Positions 34,422 through 43,195 of a stretch of DNA of 64,000 bases are shown here, piece after piece. Each line of letters starts with the position of its first letter. The stretch's first letter is position 1. Made by a program: the position numbers and the translations under genes. Origin of the DNA: Dendrophyllia cribrosa (lineage: Eukaryota; Cnidaria; Anthozoa; Scleractinia; Dendrophylliidae); the NCBI GenBank assembly GCA_024195265.1, contig JAJLRJ010000005.1:28630973-28694972 (forward strand), in the 5' to 3' direction. A model generated the notes under the pieces. It did no database searches. It was not told where the DNA came from and saw only the letters and a list, made by a program, of their open reading frames with translations.

Positions 34422-35386
34422 GTGCCCGGCGGCACAACCATCAGCTCCTCACGAACGAAGCCTCGCTTAGGCCCGTCGTAGAGATAATAAACCACTGGCT
34501 CATTCGGCTTTGTTACAATCCTTTGTATTTGATAGACCTTCAAAGACCATATCGGGTCGGTCGCACGCCTCCCACCCCCTTCCAGCTCACCGGGGTAATA
34601 AAGATATCTCACACTCACCCTGGGAGGGAGCTTCTTCTCATTCACCCCAACAGGCCTAGCATATGGAGTCGCAGGCTTGGATGATATTGCTTTCTCTTTG
34701 ATTGCATCCTTTGGCTTCTTGCCAGTGAGTCTTGTTACTTCATTGTTCAAGGCTGATACAACATCTGGCAGTCTTTTGACCCATGCAGTCGAACGGCCAG
34801 AGTGCATATTCATTTCAACGGCATACTGATACCCAAACAGCCTTTCAGCCAGGGTTCGGTTGAATCTCTCCACAATTGCTTGGTCTCTGTGGATATCAAC
34901 CCGTCCGCGACGAATGGTCGTTTTGTTGTTTTCCATGGTCTTTGTCACAGCACCCATAAACTCTTTCCCAGGATCAACTTGCAAGAGTTGAGGCCATTTC
35001 AAAGGCCCACGTCTGTAAATCTTCTGAAATGCCCTTGAGACTTCTTCAGACTCTTTCGAAGTCAGAGGCTCTGCTGCTTTGTAACGGCTAGCCACATCCA
35101 CAAGGGTTAATGCGTATTTGTACACCTTTCTCCCACGAGGAAGTTTGTCGTGGGGCAGGAAGAGAAGATCTGCTTGATGCACTGCATTGGGTGATGAGAC
35201 ATCAAACTTGGGGCGAGGGATACGGCGTGGCGCTGGGAGGTAAACTTGCCAAAGGGCTTGTTTGATCAGCCATTTCTTTGCGACATCGTCAGAGACCTTA
35301 GCTGCTGCAGCTAGCTTTTTGACAGCGGCAAGACCTTTCCAATATCCTTTCGGACTGTAATAGATCTTAGAGAGTTTGGCCTCCAT
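34397..35386 (-). CDS. Polinton integrase (retroviral-type RVE)
   Basis: 329 aa; catalyses insertion of the element into host DNA. The core has the first acidic position in VHQADLLFLPHDKL with KYALTLVDVASRYKAAEPLT following, the second Asp in LLQVDPGKEFMGAV, and the Glu in AIVERFNRTLAERL, 34 residues after the second Asp, i.e. a D,D-35-E-type triad. A basic N-terminal helical part (SPKGYWKGLAAVKKLAAAAK) and a C-terminal SH3-like part (IWSLKVYQIQRIV … YYLYDGPKRGFVREEL) frame the core. The ATG is preceded by a TATATAC box (35391-35397 in + coordinates) only 4 bp away. The frame is intact. It is convergent with the polymerase. Confidence 0.95.
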   Translation of the reverse strand: MEAKLSKIYYSPKGYWKGLAAVKKLAAAAKVSDDVAKKWLIKQALWQVYLPAPRRIPRPKFDVSSPNAVHQADLLFLPHDKLPRGRKVYKYALTLVDVASRYKAAEPLTSKESEEVSRAFQKIYRRGPLKWPQLLQVDPGKEFMGAVTKTMENNKTTIRRGRVDIHRDQAIVERFNRTLAERLFGYQYAVEMNMHSGRSTAWVKRLPDVVSALNNEVTRLTGKKPKDAIKEKAISSKPATPYARPVGVNEKKLPPRVSVRYLYYPGELEGGGRRATDPIWSLKVYQIQRIVTKPNEPVVYYLYDGPKRGFVREELMVVPPGTQLPPISL

Positions 35387-35404
35387 AGGGGTATATATGT
35401 TTGT

Positions 35405-35842
35405 TTACAGAAAGCGATAAGCCACATACCCACCCGCAAGCAGGGTGCCTCCAATGAACGCAAGTTCGCCATTCTGTTGTTGGGGGCTGGGCTTATAGAA
35501 GTCCGAGAAGACAGGCTCTTTGTAGTCTTTGCTTTGTTTATCTGGTTGTGTTTGGTGCATCTGGTTATACAAGACCAGGGCTTGGTCAGTGGTTTGGAAG
35601 TTTTTGCTAGCTTGGTGTTCCTTCCGATCGTTGGCTGCAATCCAGTCGAGGAGCTTGGTGCGGTCCTTCTGGTATTTGGCGTAAGCAGCTTGGTATTGTT
35701 CCAGGGCGCGGTCATGTCGGATTTTCTCATCCATTGCTGCCTTCCCGTTATCACCAGACAGATATTTCGCAAGATAATTGCCACCAGTGAAAGCGGCCGC
35801 ATTGAGAACAGCGCCATGGGCCATTATTGCAATCGAGGCCAT
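35405..35842 (-). CDS. Polinton small protein with C-terminal membrane segment
   Basis: 145 aa. An Ala/Gly-rich hydrophobic N-terminus (MASIAIMAHGAVLNAAAFTG) precedes a charged helical middle (KIRHDRALEQYQAAYAKYQK), a Gln/Pro-rich linker and a C-terminal segment AFIGGTLLAGGYVAYRFL that would span a membrane. Its place between integrase and other small membrane proteins suggests a virion membrane or assembly role (inference). Similar proteins are remembered from cnidarian Polintons but have no known function. A TATA-like box (GTGTATAGATATG) lies about 10 bp upstream of the ATG. Confidence 0.75.
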   Translation of the reverse strand: MASIAIMAHGAVLNAAAFTGGNYLAKYLSGDNGKAAMDEKIRHDRALEQYQAAYAKYQKDRTKLLDWIAANDRKEHQASKNFQTTDQALVLYNQMHQTQPDKQSKDYKEPVFSDFYKPSPQQQNGELAFIGGTLLAGGYVAYRFL

Positions 35843-35869
35843 TTGTGGTCGTGTGTATAGATATGTTTT

Positions 35870-36091
35870 TTACATGTTGTCTGGGAGGATTTTCTGATCC
35901 TCGAGATATTTCTTCAGCGCGATGCTGCCAGCCATGACGGCTGTGAACTTGACGTAGTTCATTAGGCTTGCACTGGGGTCGGCAGTGAAGTTTTCTTTGA
36001 TGGTCTTTTTCCCAATCCAACCAATACCGGCGACAAGGCCAGTGATTGTTGCGGCGTCGAGGATAGACTTCACAAGCTTGTTGTCAGACAT
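35870..36091 (-). CDS. Polinton 73-aa membrane protein
   Basis: A short protein with two hydrophobic stretches (ATITGLVAGIGWIGKK and YVKFTAVMAGSIALKKYL) separated by a polar loop containing ENFTADPSASLMN. The start at 36091 is set by the TATAC box AGTATACATATGATG about 12 bp upstream. It lies 28 bp downstream of nothing else on this strand and is followed by the 145-aa gene, so genes are tightly packed. Function unknown; a small structural membrane protein is the simplest guess. Confidence 0.75.
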   Translation of the reverse strand: MSDNKLVKSILDAATITGLVAGIGWIGKKTIKENFTADPSASLMNYVKFTAVMAGSIALKKYLEDQKILPDNM

Positions 36092-36161
36092 GGTTTGTGT
36101 CCAGTATACATATGATGTTTTATTTTTTTCTGACAGAACCTTTTGTGACTTGTCGTATCGT

Positions 36162-36443
36162 TCAATCTAAATCCTTGGCCTCGGCATCTCGGAGTACGGC
36201 CTCGGAATATCGGAGTCGGGCCTCAGCACATCGGACTAGGGCCTTGTCATCTCGGACTCGAGCCTCGGCCTCTCGGACCTCGAGTTCGGACTCTGACTCA
36301 GACTCGGTCTCGGGCTCAGGCTCGTTGTATCTGTCCCTTAACATGAGGTAAATTGCTTTAAAGGAGAACACGGTATTTTCATACCAAAGAACAATCACGC
36401 TTCCGATTACAACAGCATCCATCACATTCCGGAAAAAACCCAT
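36162..36443 (-). CDS. Polinton 93-aa protein, membrane helix plus acidic/arginine-rich tail
   Basis: The N-terminal hydrophobic segment (NVMDAVVIGSVIVLWYENTV) is followed by a Glu/Ser run (EPEPETESESESELEV) and a repetitive charged helix with recurring A-R-x-R-x-x-x-A-x-x (REAEARVRDDKALVR, CAEARLRYSEAVLRDAEAK). The DNA of the tail is a tandem of CTCGGcCTCGGA words. The ATG is 7 bp from a (TA)6 box. Function unknown. Confidence 0.65.
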   Translation of the reverse strand: MGFFRNVMDAVVIGSVIVLWYENTVFSFKAIYLMLRDRYNEPEPETESESESELEVREAEARVRDDKALVRCAEARLRYSEAVLRDAEAKDLD

Positions 36444-36949
36444 TGTGCAGTATATATATATATGATTTTTTTATTCCATATTTATTATTCCCTGTCTTAC
36501 CGGAATTCGAGATAGGGGCGGCGTTGCGGCGGGGTGTGGCTTCTGGTGTTGCTGTTGGTGTGTTTGATTTGCGTCCAAGCCTTTGCATTATGGCTTCGCG
36601 TTGGTAATAAACACCAGCAGCAGATACAACCAACCCTGCAACCCCCAGAATATAAATGATTGAGTTGCTGTTGCTGTCACTTGGTGTGTCACTTGTTGCA
36701 CCCCCTGTTGTGTCACTTGTTGCCCCACTTGTTGATGGTGCAGGCTTTTGTTCTTCGGCCTTTTTCTTTGCTTCACGGGCCAGGCGGTTGCGTTCTGCTA
36801 GCCTTTTGCCAGAAGCAACGCGGCCAGGGTTCTTTTCTGTTGCGGGCTTTGTTTTCGGGGTCTCAGAGGTAACCCGCGCAGGTGCAGGGTGTTGGTGTTG
36901 GAGTTGGAGTTTGAGTTTCTTCAGGGATCGTCTCGAGTTGTGTGGCCAT
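36379..36949 (-). pseudogene. Polinton basic/Pro-Thr-rich membrane protein gene, frameshifted
   Basis: ATG 36949 follows a TATATATACACGCG box and gives an acidic start (MATQLETIPEETQTPTPTPT) that stops soon after. The other frame continues directly with a Lys/Arg-rich stretch (VASGKRLAERNRLAREAKKK), a Ser/Thr/Gly-rich part, a membrane segment (IIYILGVAGLVVSAAGVYY) and a basic tail. The two frames differ by one base; the GGG run at 36897-36899 (+ coordinates) is the likely site. The 3' end is uncertain because the frame runs into the promoter and start of the 93-aa gene. Similar 'KRLAE-x-NR' proteins are remembered from cnidarian Polintons. Confidence 0.6.
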
Positions 36950-37028
36950 CGCGTGTATATATATGATTTTTAATTTATCTTGTGATAAGTGTGCTGCCAG
37001 GTTCCAGTCAGGTTCCAGTCAGGTTCCT

Positions 37029-37653
37029 TCAAGGTTCCTGCGAGGTCAACACAGGTCCCAGCCCAACTTCATCAAAGCCCTCAAGTGGATAACCTTCACT
37101 GTCTCTGGTTGGATGTGTGGGTTGGGGTGGGGGTTCTAATTCTATGAAATCAGGCTTGTGATCAGGCTCTCGTTCAAACTTGATGTGTTTTGTTGTGATG
37201 AGAGCAGCAATGGCAAGCGCTAGCCATCGTCCGCATCGCAGGGCAAGATCCCCAGCAAGATTTGCCAGCTCATGGTTGATGATGTAGTTGTTCTTGATTT
37301 CTTTCTGCAACTCATTGGCATCATCAATCGTGGCCACCAGGCCAATGCCTTTGGTCGCGAGCGTGATAGTTGAATCAATTAGGGATTCGGTCGTCTTGCT
37401 GCCGACGTAGGGCCTCGTACCTTTTGCAGTACTTCTCAACGTCCTTATCTGACAACCGCGCCACACGATCGTGTGTGAGCTGTAAGCCGATAGCTTCTTT
37501 GGCCTTGCCAGTTGAAACAAGGATTGCAAGCTTCTCACGTTTGGCAGGAATGCCATTGTCACCAATTAGCCTTGTGGGAGGTTCGGCACCAGGGGTGGCC
37601 TCCAGCATCTGCATTACTTCGAAAACGGCCTGGTCTTCAGCTGCTTCAGCCAT
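37029..37653 (-). pseudogene. Polinton conserved protein of about 207 aa, frameshifted; membrane segment
   Basis: The first frame starts at ATG 37653, 6 bp after a TATAC box (GTATACATATG). It encodes MAEAAEDQAVFEVMQMLEAT … KEAIGLQLTHDRVARLSDKD and KYCKRYEA, then quickly stops. The second frame picks up with YVGSKTTESLIDSTITLAT, then LQKEIKNNYIINHELANLAG and ALRCGRWLALAIAALITTKH, a membrane-like helix, and ends in a Pro-rich tail. The frames meet at the GGG run 37410-37412 (+ coordinates), where one extra base explains the break. Function unknown; conserved in wording with other cnidarian Polinton proteins by memory. Confidence 0.7.
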
Positions 37654-37675
37654 CAGGGGTATACATATGTTTTTT

Positions 37676-37915
37676 TTAATTTTCAATAATTCTCTTGATG
37701 TCTGGCAAAAGGGCTTCAAGCTCTCGTATAAGCCCCGCCATGGTGTCTGGCATAGAATTCAACCGCAATGGATATCTGGCCAGAAGCATGAGGCGCAGAT
37801 CTTCCTCACCAGCGGCTTTGATAATTTTGTTTTGCGTATCAAGGGTGTGTTTGTGCAATTCATCCAAAATCTGTGAAAGCACACACAGTTTGTGTAGGCT
37901 GGTTGGTGCATTCAT
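37676..37915 (-). CDS. Polinton 79-aa helical protein
   Basis: Two amphipathic helices (LHKLCVLSQILDELHKHTLD and MAGLIRELEALLPDIKRIIE) with no membrane segment. ATG 37915 abuts a TATATAC box. It lies between the ATPase and the 207-aa gene, 17 bp after the ATPase stop. Function unknown; possibly a small scaffold or accessory protein. Confidence 0.65.
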   Translation of the reverse strand: MNAPTSLHKLCVLSQILDELHKHTLDTQNKIIKAAGEEDLRLMLLARYPLRLNSMPDTMAGLIRELEALLPDIKRIIEN

Positions 37916-37932
37916 GGTATATATGTGTGTGT

Positions 37933-38532
37933 TTAAACTTTGTACTCAATTCCATACGGGTGCCTAAGAGAGAAAACCAGGTGGGAGAACTTGCGGGATT
38001 TGAGCCTTGCAATAAGCTCTTTGTACTCCTCATGGGAGAGCTCGCCGGCATAATCTTCGAATATGGCTTTGGTTGTCTTGCTGGATGGTGTGTAAAAGAG
38101 CACGATCGCTGCAATGTTGTCACGATATGGCTTGGCAATGCTGGTGATCTGCTGGGTCAAGACCCACACGGATATGCCGTCATGCCTTGCGCTGAACCCC
38201 AGATTGACCAGCTGACTCGTGCGGCCTTTGACATCTTTGGAGGCGGCACAGTCGTCGAGAATGAATAAAGTATTGGTGGATGTGAAAAAGAAGCTCGCCA
38301 GCGTCAACCAGTATTCGATTTCATGCTGTTGACAGACAATCACGAAGATATGTGGATCGCGGTCCACGAAGCCATCGTATGTCTTGTTCTTAACAAATGT
38401 TGGGCAGAATAAAACGATGTAATCAAAACAACCCCTAAAGGGGCCCCGCAGTTGGGAGAGAAGATACTGTGTCTTGCCAGAGTTAGTGGGGCCCACGATT
38501 AGTGCATTGAATGGCAGCTTTCTTGGGTCCAT
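37933..38532 (-). CDS. Polinton A32/FtsK-HerA-type DNA packaging ATPase
   Basis: 199 aa; would power entry of the genome into the capsid. Walker A is NALIVGPTNSGKTQYLLSQL near residue 10, Walker B is TLFILDDC, and the following VWVLTQQI is the sensor strand typical of A32-like ATPases. The family's usual length in Polintons is close to this. The start is taken at 38532 (MDPRKLPF): a GTG at 38541 opens the frame earlier but lies within the promoter region, 3' of a TATATTTATG box. The frame is intact. Confidence 0.92.
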   Translation of the reverse strand: MDPRKLPFNALIVGPTNSGKTQYLLSQLRGPFRGCFDYIVLFCPTFVKNKTYDGFVDRDPHIFVIVCQQHEIEYWLTLASFFFTSTNTLFILDDCAASKDVKGRTSQLVNLGFSARHDGISVWVLTQQITSIAKPYRDNIAAIVLFYTPSSKTTKAIFEDYAGELSHEEYKELIARLKSRKFSHLVFSLRHPYGIEYKV

Positions 38533-38555
38533 ACCCAACACCTATATTTATGCGT

Positions 38556-39807
38556 TTAGTACTGTACAGATGCCAGCTGCTTGTCCATGATGACCATCTG
38601 TGAGTCTGAGATGGTGAAGATGTGGCAGAGTGCGTTTCCCGAGCCTTTGCCGTCTCGTTCTATCTCGAGTTGCACGCCATCCTGTGTGTTGACGAGCCGT
38701 TGGCCGTTGCCGTGCAGGGCTGTGTCGGCCATGGACCGCAAGTCAATCCAGAGACCAAACTTGTTGCCTGTTAGATATTTAGTGAAGTTCATGTTGGGTC
38801 TGCCGTCCGTGTGTGGGGTAAAATGCCGGGTTATCTCTCTCCACATGTCAGTGCCACTGATGCCCTCGTTGTAGATCCTGTTTGGGACCCCCGTTGACTG
38901 TGACCTTCACTTTGGTGATGTCGGGGTTGAAATAGTTCTCAGAGTCCCTGGCACCCGCTACATAGGGATTGATGAACAGCAAGAGGATGCCCTTGAGAGA
39001 CCGGCGCTGTGGGTTAACCCGAAGATTAATCCGAGTGTCAACGCCTTTTGTGAAGGGATGCACCCGATCTCGCATTACAAAGTCATAAGCGAACCCCTTG
39101 CCACTAGTGTAAGTGCTTGTTGCCTCATCGGCCAGCTCCTTACTTCTGATCGTCTCATACTCCAGCTGGATGTTTTCTAACTTGTACACGAGCTTGCTTG
39201 TGTCTGAGCCTCGGACAACTTGGTTTGCGGGGGCGAGGGTTAGTTCGAAGACCAGATCGTTATACAGAGCTTGGGGGTATATAACACCGTGGTCAGTTAA
39301 GATTTGGTGATCCAGTTTGATGCGATACTTATTCTTGTATATTGTCTCAAGCTTGTTCTCTGCATCCACGCTGGAGGTCTTCTTATCGCCAGCACCAGAG
39401 CGGATCTTGCACAAATCCACAATCTGGATGCCCTCCATAAGCATATTTTCCCGCTCGTCGATCGATTTGAATAAGTCTTCGAAGATCTTGTAGATGTCGT
39501 ACCCAACAGTGTCCTGGACAGTGGTTGCTGCAAACTTTACAACTAATCTGTCCACCAGGGCCCGAGAAACATTTTGTACGAGAAAGTTGTTTGCATGGCC
39601 GCCGGCTAGGGAGAGGTTAAACACCAGTGCAAGTGAGCCGGACACAATGACATCGTGCTCGCCCAGCTTAGGCACCGAGACGTACAGTGTCTCACCGGGA
39701 TTGGCCTCAGATGGGTTGAATGTGATGCGCTTGACGGTTCGCTCTGCTTTCATGGCGCCCAGTGTCTTTTCACTGTGAGATGGAAGTAGATTCGGTTGCA
39801 CAGCCAT
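38556..39807 (-). pseudogene. Polinton probable double jelly-roll major capsid protein (about 416 aa), frameshifted
   Basis: The first frame (39807-38848, 319 aa) opens MAVQPNLLPSHSEKTLGAMK and contains strand-rich blocks: VSVPKLGEHDVIVSGSLALV, NVSRALVDRLVVKFAATTVQ, KNKYRIKLDHQILTDHGVIY then LVFELTLAP, and NPQRRSLKGILLLFINPYVA. The second frame carries a region with MWREITRHFTPHTDG and SDSQMVIMDKQLASVQY. The wording (paired β-rich halves, 'L-x-H-x-x-Y-x-x-x-L-x-N-D-x-x-F-E-L' and the late R-R-S-L-K-G-I-L-L-L-F strand) resembles double jelly-roll capsid proteins of Polintons and relatives. The break coincides with a run of five C at 38888-38892 (+ coordinates). It shares a 43-bp bidirectional promoter with the coiled-coil gene at 39851. 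The capsid call is by pattern, not by search. Confidence 0.7.
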
Positions 39808-39850
39808 GGGTATATATTGTGTTTTTAAAAATCATATTTATATACCCACG
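39808..39850. promoter_or_regulatory. Bidirectional promoter between capsid and coiled-coil genes
   Basis: The 43 bp between two divergent ATGs read GGGTATATATTGTG then TTTTTAAAAATCATATTTAT then ATACCCACG. Each side has the element's TATATAC box 3-8 bp from its ATG, with a shared A/T-rich core. Untranslated leaders would be only a few bases. Confidence 0.7.
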
Positions 39851-41242
39851 ATGGCAGAAGGCGGTTTTGATCCAGGAGATATGCCCGATAATCCTTGGGT
39901 TGACCATGGAATTGACCACGATGATGACGACGATGACGAACAAGAAGTTGACACAACAACACCCTTTCAACCAGGCGGCACATCCACCCCATATCATGGC
40001 GGCGAGCAGCATGAAATGCATACATTGCCTCGCGAAGAAAGCGGGCTGCCAGGTGACCCTGAAACCGTCCCTCTTCTTAGTGACTTCTCAGACGCAACTG
40101 ATAAAGCAGAGATGGTCGATAAAGCCATGGACTGGATTAAAAAGAAGTTTCCAAAAGTAAACATCCTGAAATTAGGTCCAATTGGTTTCGGTAAAAAACC
40201 AGCAAATTCTGACAAAATAGTTTCCTTTGGACCAAAAGGCGGGGAAACTCTCATTTTCAAGCAAGATGGGAGCTTTCTTAAATCATTCACAGACAAGTTC
40301 AAAACATCCCTTGGCCCAAGCGCTGAAGAGCTTGTCTCTGAAGCGAATGCCTCAATAAGGGAAGAAAGACAAAGATTGAAGGAGGCAGAAAAACAACTGA
40401 AGGAGAATGAAAGGGTTGCTGTGGAACAACAACAAGCAACAAATGAGGTGCAAAACCTCAGAGACAGAATTGAGCAAACTCAAGCGAGGGTGGAGGCTTT
40501 GGAGCAGGAACACGGTTCAAGCGTTGAAAATAAAGCCGAGATAGACCGCCTAAAACTGGTGAAAAAGAATCTTCAACAAGATCTTGAAAACCAGAAAAAA
40601 GAAGTAGGTGCCCTTCAAAAAATACAACAACAACGAGACCAAGAACAGGCAAAGGTTGACAAACTCAGAACACGCCTTTCTGCTAAAGAGAAGGAAAGAA
40701 ATGAAGTTGAAGCAAGGCTAAACTCAACTAAACCTCTTGATGAGTTAAACGAAAGAGAAACCGAGCTTAAACGACAGAATGAGGAGGATAAACGCGTCAT
40801 AGAGGATGAGAACACGTCTCCCTCTGAAAGAGAAGCCGCGGAGGCCCGGGTTGCTGAGCGAGAAGAAGAGCTTGCAAGGCTCCGACCACAGGTTGAGGTG
40901 CGGGAGAGGGCCCTGTCTTTGAGAGAGAGGGTCAGAGAAATCTTCAAGAAATACGGATGGACCCTGCAAGCGATTGTTCTGGCAGCTGGCATAACCATCA
41001 GCGCTGTTGTGCTCGCCACCTTGAACGGTCTGGCAAAGGCCACCAAGGCTATTGGCAATGGGCTTAAAGAGCTTGGCAAAAAGGCAGCCAGCGCACTGCC
41101 TGGCCTAATTGGTTCAATTGTGAGCTTCATCTTCAAAGCGGCTGGGTCTGTCATCTCCTTTCTGGGTGAACACGCCTGGCTGCTCATCCTTGCCGTGGTG
41201 GCCTTCCTTGTTGAAAGGATCACCAAGCGTTCGAAGTCTTAA
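39851..41242 (+). CDS. Polinton large coiled-coil protein with C-terminal membrane segments
   Basis: 463 aa from ATG 39851; the frame is open further upstream, but that ATG lies inside the divergent capsid gene's start region. An acidic, disordered N-terminus has a run of seven Asp (GIDHDDDDDDEQEVD). It is followed by a small folded region (WIKKKFPKVNILKLGPIGFG … GETLIFKQDGSFLKSF), about 220 residues of heptad-rich coiled coil (EERQRLKEAEKQLKENERVA onward), and a C-terminal hydrophobic part (LQAIVLAAGITISAVVLATL and AWLLILAVVAFLVERITKRS). Such a protein may link capsid and membrane or act as a scaffold (inference). Intact. Confidence 0.8.
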   Translation: MAEGGFDPGDMPDNPWVDHGIDHDDDDDDEQEVDTTTPFQPGGTSTPYHGGEQHEMHTLPREESGLPGDPETVPLLSDFSDATDKAEMVDKAMDWIKKKFPKVNILKLGPIGFGKKPANSDKIVSFGPKGGETLIFKQDGSFLKSFTDKFKTSLGPSAEELVSEANASIREERQRLKEAEKQLKENERVAVEQQQATNEVQNLRDRIEQTQARVEALEQEHGSSVENKAEIDRLKLVKKNLQQDLENQKKEVGALQKIQQQRDQEQAKVDKLRTRLSAKEKERNEVEARLNSTKPLDELNERETELKRQNEEDKRVIEDENTSPSEREAAEARVAEREEELARLRPQVEVRERALSLRERVREIFKKYGWTLQAIVLAAGITISAVVLATLNGLAKATKAIGNGLKELGKKAASALPGLIGSIVSFIFKAAGSVISFLGEHAWLLILAVVAFLVERITKRSKS

Positions 41243-41304
41243 CTCTCGTGGGAGCACACACTCAGTGGAGCGAAAAAAAATTGTCAGGCTACATTGATTT
41301 TCGA

Positions 41305-43125
41305 CTACCTCAACCAAACGAAAAGCCCTGCCAAAGCAACCGCACCCACAGCAACGACTGCCTTGGATACGTGATGCGGGTCTGGCTGCGGTTCGGGTGT
41401 TGGTGCGGGGGTTGGTTGTGGTGTTGGTGTGGGTGTGGGTTGTGGTGTGGCCTTCGGTTTGGGTGCGATGCCCTGTGCCTGTGTTGCCTGTTTATGTATC
41501 GGATTTGATGGGTGACTGTTTGGTGGATTGATCTTTGTTGGCCCACCGTCCATGTGGCGAAGAGAGGCTTTTTTCGTGCCCAGATTAACACCACTGTTCA
41601 CGCCCAGCTTCATTCCTTGCGTTGCCTCCTGTAGATTGTTGTTATACCCGATCACGCTCTCTGTGTTGATAATCATGCGCGATGGCATGAGCCAGCTTCC
41701 GGGTGCTGTCGCAAAGTCTAAGCGAACTTTCGTTGCTTGGATGGCAAGCTGGTAACGCTGAACGCTTGTTGAGATGTCGTTCAGGATTATGGCCTCCTCT
41801 AGGTGGACTAAGAAGACTCTCTGCGTTTCGAACGCCCGGCCTCCTCTTCCAATGATGCTGCTGCGGGTTTTGGCTTGTGAACCAAGAATGCAGTACACAA
41901 AGGCCTCGATTGATTGGTTCATACGCGCGAGCCCTGGTTGTGTTAGCCCCTGTGCATAATTTGGCACAAAGTGCTCGAACTGGGTATCCGCCCCTTGATC
42001 GTTGCGGACAAAAGATATTCCATTGGCACGATAGTTGGGGTCTTTTCTGTCAGTAACTCGCTCATCATCGAACAGAGCTAGATCAGAGTCTGGATAATCG
42101 TAATCGGTAGAGGTGGGGCCACTCCCGTAATCCCAAATGTATACATTCCCAAGACCGTGGTTCTTGCCGAATGTGTAACGGAAGTCAGAACTGGGGTCGA
42201 TCCCGAACTCTATGCAAATCTTCTTGTACGAGTCGATGTTGTACTTGTTGTCTTTCTGGTTAAATGGGGGGTCGTCTGGCAAAGCACTCACGCTTTGTTC
42301 CCCGCCCATGTGGTAAAGAATTCGCCTTGTTGTGAAATAAACGTGAAACCGGTAAAACGACCGGAGCTGTGGGGTTAGGGACAGACTGGAGTTCTTATCG
42401 AAGAGAATGTCGCGCGAGATTCCACAGCCGGTTGTTGCACACCACAGTGCGAAGGAGAGTTGTTGCGGCCAAAAACTCATATGAGGCCCACCCATCCATT
42501 TTCGGCCGTATTTCGCGGTTGTGAATGAAATCTGTGTGTCCCTGAATATGTTTCTGTATTTCGTTGTGAAATAATCAGTTGGAGTGACGTAAATCTTTTG
42601 TTCTTTGTCATTTAATATTGCACCAATCATCATGTCTTTGTCTATTGTGGTGTCGAAAGCAACAGCCGGGATTGACTTTTCTGGTTGCCCCAACGATAAC
42701 TGATAAGGGAACCCGCCATCATAATGGAGGCCAAGAGCGTCTCTTTCGGCGTAAGTCCAATCTTTGTGGGGTATTTCTGTGATAAGTGCCAATGAGCCTT
42801 GACCCTCTTTGTAAAGCACTTCCCCTGTGGCTGTTTTGTGGTCGTCGCCAAACTCTACTTGCACTTCAAAGTGAGACATATCGGCTCGAGGGAAACGCTT
42901 TTTAAAGTCTGAGATCGCCTTGGCCCTGGCCGCAGCAGAGAGCTTTGCTGCTTCTGGTGTTTTCATCCAAGCAATTTCAGGATCAGGGGGTGGTGGCTTT
43001 GGCGCCACATGGGTATAGGCGTTTGGAGGCGAATAAAAAGGGGGTGGGGGTCCGTAATTGTGGCCACCGATGGAGATGCCAAGATTTGAATTAGGATTAA
43101 ATCCACCAGGCCGTCCGCCAAACAT
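41305..43125 (-). CDS. Polinton 606-aa structural candidate with Pro-rich stalk and C-terminal membrane anchor
   Basis: Start chosen at 43125 (MFGGRPGGFNPNSN): an ATG four codons earlier (43137) sits inside the TATACAATC promoter box, so translation from it is unlikely. Order: Gly/Pro-rich lead, a large folded region (residues ~50-520) with SFWPQQLSFALWCATTGCGI, SFYRFHVYFTTRRILYHMGG, QSIEAFVYCILGSQAKTRSS and PGSWLMPSRMIINTESVIGY, then a (PTPTPQ)n stalk and the helix AVVAVGAVALAGLFVWLR. Closely similar proteins are remembered as multicopy predictions in Hydra and corals with no assigned function. It may be a penton/vertex, fibre or second capsid protein. It is the largest intact frame after the polymerase. 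Confidence 0.75.
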   Translation of the reverse strand: MFGGRPGGFNPNSNLGISIGGHNYGPPPPFYSPPNAYTHVAPKPPPPDPEIAWMKTPEAAKLSAAARAKAISDFKKRFPRADMSHFEVQVEFGDDHKTATGEVLYKEGQGSLALITEIPHKDWTYAERDALGLHYDGGFPYQLSLGQPEKSIPAVAFDTTIDKDMMIGAILNDKEQKIYVTPTDYFTTKYRNIFRDTQISFTTAKYGRKWMGGPHMSFWPQQLSFALWCATTGCGISRDILFDKNSSLSLTPQLRSFYRFHVYFTTRRILYHMGGEQSVSALPDDPPFNQKDNKYNIDSYKKICIEFGIDPSSDFRYTFGKNHGLGNVYIWDYGSGPTSTDYDYPDSDLALFDDERVTDRKDPNYRANGISFVRNDQGADTQFEHFVPNYAQGLTQPGLARMNQSIEAFVYCILGSQAKTRSSIIGRGGRAFETQRVFLVHLEEAIILNDISTSVQRYQLAIQATKVRLDFATAPGSWLMPSRMIINTESVIGYNNNLQEATQGMKLGVNSGVNLGTKKASLRHMDGGPTKINPPNSHPSNPIHKQATQAQGIAPKPKATPQPTPTPTPQPTPAPTPEPQPDPHHVSKAVVAVGAVALAGLFVWLR

Positions 43126-43195
43126 GATTGTATACATTTATATTTTAAAATGTTTTCCTGTGATGTTTTTTCCAATAAACTTACATATACACACC
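43126..43195. promoter_or_regulatory. Divergent promoter with TATAC boxes on both strands
   Basis: Reading left from 43147, TAAAATATAAATGTATACAA ends 4 bp before the ATG of the 606-aa gene. Reading right, CCAATAAACTTACATATACA ends 4 bp before ATG 43196. Second example of the same divergent layout as at 39808-39850. Confidence 0.65.

Noticed and set aside
41114..41226. Minus-strand frames opposite the coiled-coil gene (40615-41226 and others)
   Set aside because: Ser/Leu-rich mirrors of a Glu/Lys-rich coding strand; antisense shadow without a promoter box.
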